Positions 12,601 to 24,600 of a DNA stretch of 64,000 nucleotides are shown in pieces. The position numbers and the translations under genes are program-made. The stretch's first letter is position 1, and each line of letters opens with the position of its first letter. The DNA is taken from positions 2,577,878-2,641,877 of the forward strand of contig VFFE01007601.1 in NCBI GenBank assembly GCA_008921705.1, written 5' to 3'. Source of the DNA: Burhinus oedicnemus. Lineage: Eukaryota > Chordata > Aves > Charadriiformes > Burhinidae. Below the pieces are notes generated by a model that had not been told where the DNA came from, searched no databases, and worked only from the letters and a program-made list of their open reading frames with translations.

Positions 12601-15600
12601 CAGGAAAGCCAGAGCTACACATAGGAAGAAAAAAACCCAAATGAACAAAAAAACCCCCACCCAATCCAACAGTAATATTGCACCACAAAAATCTTATTCC
12701 TCTGCCACTGCATTTTCACTGCCTCCGATCCCCTATGGCTTGTTCTTTCTAGTTTTACCCTTCAGACTTCACACATCTTAGCCAAACACTCATTTCAAGT
12801 ACTGGCTTCTTTCAAGGGGGCAGTCATAAGGCCTGGATAATATACATCAAGTCTGGTGATACCTGGCCAGGTATTCAATATTATGAACGGGACTGCTTTC
12901 ATCCTAACTACAGATCAAGACTATCTATATGAATTTATAAAGCAGAAAATACATGCTTGCTTCTCAAATTTGAACTTGTTTCTTCAACAGATTTTTGGGA
13001 CAGTGATGCAACTCCTGATGCAGAGATAGAAAATTGCCCAGAATCCAATAGTGATGGACTATTGAAGTGACGGAAGTGACTAGAAGTGACGGAAACATTC
13101 AAGCCAAAAAGCACAGTTTCCCTCATTGTGGCTGAATTTGTACAGAAACATGCACATCTTGACACAGACAGCTCAAGCAGAAAAGGGAAACACACCATAC
13201 ATTATTGTCACCAAGTCTTTGGCCAAGTGAAAATCTAGGGTACAGCACATACTCTGAGGATGCTGTGGGTTTATAAAAATCACTTTTTCAACCTGTCAAA
13301 AAAACATTCACTGATCCACCTGTTTTTCATAGTGAATTTAACACAATTATGGTCACTATTCATTTTTATTTGCTTCAGTTCTAGGTAGAAGGTACCAACA
13401 GTAGTCTTTAAACTCTGGTAACTAGGGGGAAGAGAAAGAGAGGTTTCTGTACTTTTCTAAGCGCCTGTGGCTTTTAGGTGAGTGACGTGCTCTGCTGAAT
13501 CAATACAGTGTTTATAAATCATACACAACAGCTAAGCTAGTTCTTCACAAATAATAAAACAGCTGAACTCCAAAATGAATAAATACACTTGATATTACTC
13601 CTGAAAATCAACATGGAGAAAAACAGATTTCAGACAGCCCCAAAATGGGAATTAAACAGCTGGCCAATGCCATCAAAAGGAAAAAATACTCGTAACAGAG
13701 ACTGCAAAAATACTTCTAAAATCCTGACTATGCATTCAAAAACCCACAAGTTTCATTAAAAAAATGGTAACATTTTCCAGCAATCTGATGACTCAGTGAT
13801 CAGAAAAAAAAAAAAAAAAAAAAGCCCCTGATCACAGCAGAAAGCCTGTGAACAAGGAAGCATATGCAGGAGCATCTCAAAATGATGAACTCATTTCCTT
13901 TCTACTCGGGGTAGAAAGGAAAGCTATGGGCATCCAGATTTAGTCTTGGGAGCAATCAGGTATGGAAATATGGAAGCTTCCCTTGGGCAAGTACAGTTTT
14001 ATCAACAGTTAATGCAAACTAGGCTTCAGTTGTGGTAAGCACAGGTAGTTTATGCAGCTTTTTTTTGTGCTTTATCTAGAAAGAGACCAGAGAATTTTTT
14101 CAGTAACAGAAAGCAGAAGAATTATGCTATAGTTCTTATAACTATCAAGCCTGGAGCACAGACAGGTTTGGTTTTTTTCTGTTAGTAAAGAGCAGAACAG
14201 GCAGAAAAAGGGTATAAAACTGGGGCTTCTAGGATATACTACAGTATAACATCAGGCCTTGGCTTTTTGCATTCTACTAAAAAGGCAACTGATGGACAAG
14301 GTCACAGAAGTACTCAATTTACTAAATAAGGACTGAATTTGAACTTTTGACTGACAATACTCCTATAAGGATTTCATGGATTTGTAGGTTTGCAGCTGAA
14401 ACTACATGAGCAGGAAATTAGCCCGAATGAAGAAGCAGGACTGCGTTTTTGAGTGGGGCTAGGGATCAAATAAAACAGAAGAGGTAGGAGAGACCCAGAA
14501 GACAATGAAGACATTGGCATTCAGTGAGGAGGATCACTAAAAAATTCTGGCTTTCCCAGTAATGAGCCAGTAATGAAGAACAAAACCTGTATAATCCAGC
14601 AGAAGACAAAAACATGCAACTGGAGATGATGACATCAACATTTACATGGTCTGTAAAAACAGGATGGTATCATTCATCATTCTTTAACTAGGACAAGACT
14701 GCAAGTGATCAGATAATTTATTCTTAAAAATGTTGTCATTTCTGAGGTCATGTTTACTGATTCTGATGGAGCAGAAATAACATAAATGGTCATATGAACT
14801 CATATTTAAGCATTTAGCATTCTCCACATTTTACTGATACTACATTCCACCTGGGCACTCATCTAGCTACTGGCCTCCTTGGATGTTTAGCACTCTGGAA
14901 GTCTACCTAGCATGCCTAACTTACATGGACACAAAATTACTAATGACAGCATGAGACCATATTCCAACAACTTGATACATGAAATCAAAGCCCCTGTACA
15001 GAGGGACACAGCTGTTACACCAGGACTCTTGTCCACTCGATCACTGTGCTTTTAATCTTTCCTGCCCTTTCCAGGGTCCAGGCATCACTTCTGGCATGCT
15101 GTGGATTTGTCTAGAAACCCTCACTCTCAGAGATGAGACCCTGCACACGATACGACTGCTTTTCTCTGAGAAGTAAGGCTGTCTAGACAGCCTTGTGGGG
15201 TAATCACATCCTCGGCATGAAAGTCCAGCTACGTGAGTACACCATACACGCCAGGACACATGACAGCAGAATCACATAACCACCCAAAAGCTGCAGAAGA
15301 AACTAAAATATATTACTGTTTAAGACAACACAACGCATTAAAAATAAATCCATACACATTTCCATTACTCATTTTCTGCCCTACCGTGGAAAAGATTATA
15401 GAACAACATTAAAACATTAAGATATTAAGTTCTATCTCCTGCAGCTCACATGCAAATCGTATAGCCTCTTTTTCTCCTTTTTAGGTCAACTCTGACCTTG
15501 ACTGGTCCTCCAGCTAAATACCATCTTTCTCTGAAGGATTTGCTTGAGATGGCACAGCAGGCCTGAAGCAAAGCAGGAAAATGAATCCAAGTCCGTAAGG

Positions 15601-18600
15601 CGTAAGCGACCACTGTTTTTCTCTTTCTTCTAGGTTACCTTTAATCTAGAGCCTGCTGCTTTGCCCTAATGCCATTGTGTATTTTGTAGTCTATTTAAAT
15701 AAAAACTTTCTTTCCCCTCAGGAATTAGTCACCTTTCCTAACCAAGAAATCTCCACAAAAACTCTCAACAAAAACCCACTGTCTCAAATCTCGACTGAAT
15801 TGTGCATTCGAAGTCAACTTAAATGAAACAGTATCTTAAAAATAAACTGTGTTACTTGCTTTTGCTACAAGCATTAGAGAAGATTGCGCGGAAGAGCTAC
15901 AGCATGCGTATATATGAGGTGTCCTTCAATTCACTGAATGCGTGTATTTGTTTTTGTGTGAGTTTTCACTGATTTTCCAGTATCCTTATCTCCATGTAAC
16001 TCTTCAGTACGAAGGAGAGAGAATATTGTTTTAAAAGATGAAAACATGATTATAAATACATGGAAATTGAACTGAGAGGAACAGCGAGAACACTGTTCCT
16101 TTTTTATCCAGCACCAGTCTGGAAGTTGGCCATGTTCACAGGCTGCCTCAAAACAGAGAGACTCACAGGCAGAAAAGCCTTTGCCTTTTCCTACATCATA
16201 CCAGGTAAAAGACAGGCTGAAAACAGGGACTCCATGTCACAATATATTAATTGCTAATAGGACAGATCCTGCAGTCATTACATAAATCTACTTCAAAAAG
16301 GCCCGCAAAGAGCAAGTCTTTGAACAAGCCTCATCTGATCTGGTACAAGCACAGCACTGAAGTGAAATTACACTTTCTGTGCATCACGTTTGGAGACAGA
16401 TATTAATGTTTAATTGCATTTCATTTTCAATGTATTGCTACATGTCAAAACTTTACTAAATAAATATGATCTGACAAGAGGTTAAAAAGCACCAAACACA
16501 ATACCATTTGGGAGGAGACAACAGCAAGATTAGCCAGCAAGTTAATCAACAGAGTATATTTTCTGAACTTACCTTAAAATTTATTTGCATCATGGGAAGA
16601 ACATGAAGCAAGGTACCATCCCAGTCCACACTGATGAGGGAATTAACAGCTGCTGACTCCAAGCACTGCAGTGTTTTGTACTTATCACGGGACATACTTG
16701 CTTTTGAGCCCAGAACTTCAGCAATCGCTGTAAGATTAATTGGGGAGAAATCAGATAAAGAAAACTGTGAGAGTTAATTTTTTGCTTGTTTTGGACATAT
16801 TCCTACTTATTGCACTGAATCATTTTTACTATTGAAAAAAAAAAAATCCATATTCAACAGGATACAGTGTTTCATATTCTAAAATTAAGAAGAGAAACCT
16901 GCAACGGCTGTTAAAAAACTCTGGCTCCTATGATTTAGCACCAGAATTGTGTATGACAATTGGAAAGAGAAGGAGAATATAAGTACACTGGTAAGTTCTA
17001 AGTCATATTTCCTAAGTAGAATGTTATTGAGGTGAACCGGTATTTATTTCAAAGAAGCCAGAAACATGCGCAGTTTTTGGAATATGCGACAAACAGCCCA
17101 CGTTAAAGATAGACTACATTTCAGTGAAAGTAAACCTTGTATTAATGACTTTAAATATACTCAAAAGCACAAATGGTACACTGCTGCCTGCTCTAGAGTA
17201 TACATTTGAGCAATCATGTTGATTGCTAATGCTGTAACCGAGTAAAGCATAGCACATAAGATATTCATTAAGTCAGAAAAGATGTGTTTTAGTTTGGGGA
17301 ACGCTTTGTTAAAATTGATTTCATTAAAACTGATTACTATAAATGTTTAGGAAAATATGCAATATAAACCTGGAAAAACTGTTAGCAAAATAGAAGTTTA
17401 AGACTAATTATATTCCTTGGCTGTTTCTTGACAATATGAGATTATTAACAGCAAAATGCCATAAAGACCTCATTTATGGTTTTTTTAATTGCCTTTAGCA
17501 ATTTTCTCACCACAATCAATTAAATAGGTTCATTCATATAGTAGCTGTATTGGCCTTCTGTATATTCGGGGGGTTTGTAAACATGGCAGAAAAATATTTA
17601 TTTCATTAAGTTAAAACTTACTGATCAGAAAACTAAAAAATTTAGTAGAATTATTAAATATATTTAATTTCTTTACACAATATCCAACCATCACGACTAA
17701 GTGACCCTTTACATCTTCAAGAAAAAGGTCTTTTAACACCTAGATATTTATTTAGTTATTTGAGCCAGTACAGTTCTTTCACATACCTAAGAAAACTTTC
17801 TCTTTTCCAATGGAATAGGTGCCACAGACAACTAGAGTACGCGGGTTTAAAGTCACTGTCTCAAAGGCAGTATTGACAGCAAACTGGATAACCTCTTGTT
17901 GAGAAGGAAAAGTGTATTCAGGACTACAGTATCTGGGACACGGAAACAAGACGTATCACTTTATTACACAAGATAGAAGACATCTGAATTTACCAAGGCG
18001 GTCCTCAAAACTGCAGGTATACAATAACAAAGTAATGAAAAAGATGTTATCCTTCTGTGTAATTTCAGTCTACTTGAAATCTATTTATTAGAAACCACTG
18101 AGATGCCCAGATGAAATTGCTGCAATAGAATTTACATGGAGTATATCAGACTTTTTTCTACAACTATTCACTTGTCTGACACTGACACTCAATTCTGCAT
18201 TTTTTTCCTCTATAAATACTGAGCGCTATTTCAAGCTAGATATTTGTATCACGTACTAATTACATCCTTATGTCTATTTTTGTCATGCATACAAAACATA
18301 ACATAAGGCATTATTCATTTGCAGAAACATATGGAACAGAAATAAAAGACTACAGCTGGGCATTAGTCATCGTACACAGAAAAACAATTTTATATACATG
18401 AGTCAGAGAGAGGTCTAATGAAAACCTGGCCAACTGATTTAACCATTTGGCATTCTTTCACTCTCTGACTTCCCCCACACCCCTTTTCATAACAGAGTTG
18501 AATCCACATAAGACCAGTGTTCCATGAACCTCTTGTTTTAGAGCTGAACACAATGTATGAATTTTGACACCCGGAATTTAAAACCACTTATAAATAATAA

Positions 18601-21600
18601 GGTCATGTCAGCAAATACTTCAGCATCTTTTCCACCATCCACTTTTATTCCCTCTTACGTAACAGCATAACAGATGAACAAGTCAGACATACACGGACTT
18701 TCAATAAATATCTGATTTTACGTAACACTAAATAGAGTTAACAAGTGTTAATACAGTAATGTCATTTATACTTATATTTACTTGGTTCATATAAAGTCTT
18801 ACTAAACTGAAAAGAGGGTTATATTGAAAAAAAAAATAAATTAAAGACAACTTACGTGGTATCAAGGTAAAGGGTGTGGACTTGTTGACCAATCAAAGCA
18901 GGGTAGCGCTCCATAGAAGGATCTGCCCTGAAGTCTCCCGTGTGCAGAATAACAGTTCCACTTGGTAGATAGAAAAGGATCATTGTTGCACCTGGACAAC
19001 TGAAACAAACAAACAAAAGCCCCATACAAATGATGTTAGAACTCTATACTGATGAACTGCCTTACAAGATACATCACCCTTCAGCAGCAGAAAGGTGAGC
19101 ATCACAGCTTTTTAAATCACAGCTGCTACACAGTCTATTTTAGCTAGCAATTCACAATTTCTAAAGGAATTCTAAAGTTAACCTTATGGCCATAGACAAT
19201 CTAGACTTGAGTTCTCAGCTGAGATGGAGGAAAGAAAAAAACCCACACCAACAGTGAAGTAATCAAGCATTAACTGTCTTTTTGGCATGCTCTGTCTTCT
19301 CCCAGGTATGACAAAGATGCTGCCTCAGTTGCAGTCTCTGAAGTTCTATTACTTGATTTAAAGGGGAAACAGCAAACCAAAGAGAAGCAGCATTCTTATT
19401 CAGGAGAAACAGAATTCTATTATTGCAGATGCATCTTCATTCCTGCAGGACTTACTGAAGCATTTCCTTTTAAATTCTTTTTGCAGATTTTAAACATTAT
19501 ACCACATCCAGAATTCCCTGGTAATAAATACAATTCTCTTATTGGCCACAGCATATCCATTGCATCTTCTGCAGTTCCTCGCCAAACCTGTCTGAAGGGC
19601 AAGTGCTCAGACTGGAAAACTGGAGTGGGACTATTTTGGACATGAATCATCTGTAAAGAGTAAATGAAATCTCAAAAAAGGGAAAAACTGGCATGAATCA
19701 GAGCTAAAAATGACAGAATTGGTGAACTCTCCAAAAAGTTGAACTTTGTACCTAAGGTTTATATGCCTTTTAAATTGAAGCAGGGGATCAGAGAGACAAA
19801 CAGGAAAAATGAGAAGTGGCCAAATTACATAAGCAACAAGGCTTCCTTCATTCCCAGAAAGGGTTCTCAAAGGACTTCATGGAATCTTATCTCTCCAACT
19901 ATAAACAAATCCTAAGATAAGTAATATTCAAACCAGCTGTGACACAGTGCTGCATTTCAATATATACTTCAGGGAAAGGACTCTTCCTCTAGCCCATAGC
20001 CAAATAAGGTACAAAGGGGCAGAACAGCAAGTGCACAGGACTGGAAGTCAGTGCTATTTAACTTTTAATCCAGCATTACCACACAGTGCCAGTGTAATGC
20101 TGGACAAAAATCTCACCCTTTATCACTGAATCCAGTAGAAGTCTCGTTGCACATTTCAACAGGCTTTTCTTTAAAGTTCAGTTTTCAAAATGTTGGCTAG
20201 GTTTTGTCTCTCCCGGGATCCAAAGGACTACATTTTTCTTTAGCTGAAGATTTCACTATCTTCAGTTGAAGCTACAGAAACCTAACATACTCGATAATCA
20301 AATCTAGGGTGTTCCCAACTAGACACCAAAAGCTAAAGTGTCCAGACCACTGGAAAAATCATTCAACCTCTCAACAAGGCTAAAAATGATGGAGCTATGC
20401 GTGGTTAACACTATGTACTCATTACAACAACAAAAAGTTAAGCTAAAATTATCAAAAAAGCCTAAGTTTCATTTTGAAAAACAACTCACCTATTTCAAAA
20501 GCTAACTATTTGCAAGAAATTCAGGCTGCTGCATGCCTAATTCACTTCTGAAGTGAAAATGCATGTTACTAAGCCAACTCAGGAATGTGAAGTATTTTCA
20601 CCCTTATTTTTTCAGATCCACTGAAACCTAAAAAAAAATAATGAAAACATACTGTATCTGTACACCTATTTATCTTTAATATTCTATACATACAAATATT
20701 CCACAACAAATGCAATGATACATACTGATTAGCATCGAGCAACAACACTTTGATCCCATTCACTATACATTCTGTGTCCATCGGCAGCATGTGTACGTAC
20801 TGCTCTTTGACTCGAAGCTTGCTCTTCACCAGGTTGCCAGTTATCTGTAAGAGAAAAAGGATTTAATATGGAATAGCAACAAAATCTAAAAAGAGCTTTT
20901 GTTTATTTTAGAAACAAAGGCTCTCAAAGCCAGACTGTTTGGCCTAGACAGAAACTATGAGATCCTGCGTATAATCAAGCCTTTCAGTAGCATTTCACCT
21001 CTCAAAAAGCAAACTGAAAAAAAGCTGTTTTAAAAAAGCAAACTTTCAAAAGCCTGTCAACAGGTTATGAATCGGAATCAGAGAGGAGGCAAACAAGGGG
21101 GAATAACATCTGTTACAGACTGCCAAGTCAAGAAGAGGAGCTGGGTAAAGCCTTCTTTAAACAACTGAAGAACTTCTCAGGTCACAGGCCCTGGATCTTA
21201 TCACAGAGGACTGCAGTCACCCCAACACCTGCTGGAAGAGCAACATGGGACACAAGCATTCCAGGAGGCTTCCAGAGTAAACCAGAAACAGTTTTTTAAG
21301 GCAGGTTCTGGATGGGATAATTAGGCAAGGTATCCTACCATGTTATGAGTAAAGAAGAGTTGGTTGGACATATGGCAGTCTTGGCCATTCAGCAGCCTGA
21401 AGCACAAGACACACAGGACCAGGCTAAAACTGAATGTGGAGGAGACGGCTTAAGTGGAATCTAATTTCAGACTTCCACCACTCAAATAGTTATAGAGAAG
21501 ATGGAGGCAGATTCTTCTCCACTACGCACACAAAAAGAACAAGCTACAGTCTCAAGTTGCAAAAAGGGACATTTCGATCGTACATTAAGAAAAAATTTCA

Positions 21601-24600
21601 GAGTGCGTAAGCACTGCAACAGGTTGCAAGGAGACCTAGTGGAATCTTTCCTATTTTTGAAATTTGACCAACAAAGGTTCTCTGCAGTCTGATGTAATTC
21701 TGAAGTTAGACCCACATTACACAGGAGCTTGGACTACACAACTTCTAGAGATCCTTTTAAACCTGAATTTTTTCATGGTATCTAGACAGGGAAGTTTCAC
21801 TTATCTTCATCAGTCAAATCAGGGTAAAATTTCTTACAAGGGAAACCCAGATTCTCCTACATGTATTCACTGTGCCTAACTGACTTAAAAATGGAACCTC
21901 TGATCTTCTATTTACTTTTGTCAGTACAAAAGTGATTATAGTTGCAATAGGGATTTGATAATATCTAGTAAACTTGGAAAGCCTTACCTTATTACAGTAA
22001 ATTGGAAACATGAAGTTTTTTGTTAGCCCACAATAGTGATCAGAGTGAAAATGAGTAAGGAAATAAGCTGTGCAGCCTTCAATTTCTCCATACCGGAAGG
22101 CATCAACTGTAAAACCAGTTCCTACAGCAAAAAAGGAAGAGAAGCCAGTCAGTAAACAAGCAGAGTTCAGAACTAGTTTTTGATTAGGTGTTCCTTTCGT
22201 TCTTTTTTCTTTCTTCCAAATTAGAAGGTAATACAGTTACACTGCATACAGCTGATGGAGCCATTTAAAGATAAGCATGGTTTGCCTACAAGTCAACAGT
22301 CACAAAAAAGATTTTCACTTATTAAAATAAAAATTCAGCAAAGTGTCCACACACAAATACTTTCACAGGCCTCCCAATTATCTGTTGCTGCACTGCCATC
22401 CTATACAGATGGCAATTGGTTTAGCAAATAAAACACATTTATGTGTATTCAGCTGGTATTTTTGAAAGTTCACAAATCTAATACAAACATCTTCACACAA
22501 AATAAAACAGGTAACTACAGTTTAACAAAATGCATTTTGTGATCAAACTGCAATTTTTCAATTATTCTACATTTAATATTCATTTTAAAACATGCTACCA
22601 TATAATTATCAAGCAAGCAATCTGGGGTCTTCGAATATATCTGCTGAGATGAAACGTGACTGATTTGCCATTGTATGCTTTCAGTGAGGTGCTGTTTATA
22701 TAAAGATATTGCATAAAGACAGCTGTAGAGAAGACATCCCTTTCCTCTGCAAATGTGATTTTTTTTTAAATGCAAACATACTGACAAATGGTCCTTTCAC
22801 ACTGAGTTATAGTTTCTTAAAACCACCAAATAGCTCATAGAACTAATTCATCTGATGGCATTCAAATATTTTTCATTTTATGTTAGCAAATTTCCCAGAC
22901 CTTCTAGGAGAACTAGAAATAGTTCTACTTACTTCAGGCTAGAAGTTCAAGTATTTGCAACTCCAAAAAACCACACCAGTCTGCTAATTAAAAATCACAA
23001 ACCAAAAAATCCCCAAGTGCTTCAGAGGTACCAGACTTAAAACTTCAGGGAGGCTGAAGTATACTAGGCCATGGGGATAAATACCTATCATTAGCAACAC
23101 AGAAAATACAGTCAAATATACTTCAAATGTAGTAACAAAATTCAGAACAAAGATAATATAGATAATAACAAAGCAACTTTAAAATTGCATTGTAGGCATA
23201 GGACTCTGGTCTTCAAATTTATTATACACAGAAAATTCTCTAAGCCCATGGAACCCATGATACTGGTATAACCCTACAAAGTCTTACAGGTCAGTCTTTA
23301 AGCAGAAGCTTGGCACTTAGCATCACTAATACATTTCTATTTGGCTTCCTCAAATATCTACCTAAGACCTTTAGTGGTAAACAGAACTATGAGGATTTGA
23401 AGCTTTTCAAGCCACCAATCCTTCATCCTGTATGTTATGTAATTGCTTGACGAGATTCTGGGAAATTCTTGGCTGTTTCCTTAGCTAAATTCTTCTGCTT
23501 GGTTTTCTTTATTTTCACAGTTGTAGTACTCCATATTTCTAATACTCGTGAATTGCAAATACAAAATTAAACTCAATTTTTTTAACTTAGTGTAAGGAAA
23601 TAATTGCTATTGATAGCCCTATTTTCAGGCACAACTGAAGCAATGTAAAAGATGAAATTCAGGAATTAGGAGTGAATATTAGTAAGGGATATATTTAAAG
23701 TCATTTAAGAAAGTAGATCATCTTTCAGTACAGCTCATATTTTTTACTCTGTCAGAAACATGCAAAAGTTAATCCTTGAAATAATTATCCTGAGGTAACT
23801 ATTTCACTGTCCTTCACTGATGAAGCCATCGCTGACTCTAGTTCTGCAATCACCTACTGGAGATCTGCACCTACACCAGATTTTATCAACTTAGATGGAT
23901 GAAAGAAAATTCACTATGAGCTGCAATCTAAATGGTTATGAAGAGTGAATACTGAAGCCTAAAATTAGGGAAAAAAAAATAATACAACACAAGTCAAAAT
24001 TAGTTAACCTCTACAAAAAGCAAGAGTTATCTCTCACCTGGTATTTTCTTGTAGAAAGGGCAGTGCTTTTTTCCTGTTCCTTCACCTGTAGTAGGTAATT
24101 CTTTAAATTTTTTTCTCCACCTTCGTTGGCCACCAGAACTCTCATCTGCAAAGGCTCCATTTTTACCTGAACTTTCTATAACTGCTTCTACATCTTCTAC
24201 AGACCCTTCAGCTTTCCTTTTTTGCTGCCTGGGCCTCTTTCCATTGGGAGTTACTGAACTTGATATCTGCTTTTCCTCACTCAAACAAGTCTCCCCTTTG
24301 CTTTCCTCTTTTACTTTGGGTTTTAACCCAAAGAAAATACCAATGTCCATTTGTTTGAGTTCTTTGGCCGAACTGGATTTCACATTCATACTTGCTGAAG
24401 AAAGAGATGAGACTGTTTTAGAGATGGGGCTGGGAAAGCAAACAGCAGCTGTATTAAGATTTCCTTCTTTCTCCACCACTGACTGCAAACTCTCCTGGCA
24501 ATCTGTTTTTTCAATTGCATAGGTAGTCATTTTATCTGTATTAGTCAAAATGCTACTCGGGTCCCTCAAAACACTCCTTTTCTGTGTCAGAAGAGACCCA

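Larger units (their letters stand above)
10411..16572 (-). other. DCLRE1A: DCLRE1A intron 7 (about 6.2 kb)
   Basis: A GT-AG intron with no exon or gene recognised inside. It holds a GAAGTGAC-type short repeat at about 13064-13096 and an A20 tract at 13804-13823 flanked by an 8-base inverted repeat. The small open frames within it have no recognisable product. Confidence 0.85.

Noticed and set aside
24244..24522. Plus-strand frame inside DCLRE1A exon 2
   Set aside because: Antisense shadow of the real coding exon.
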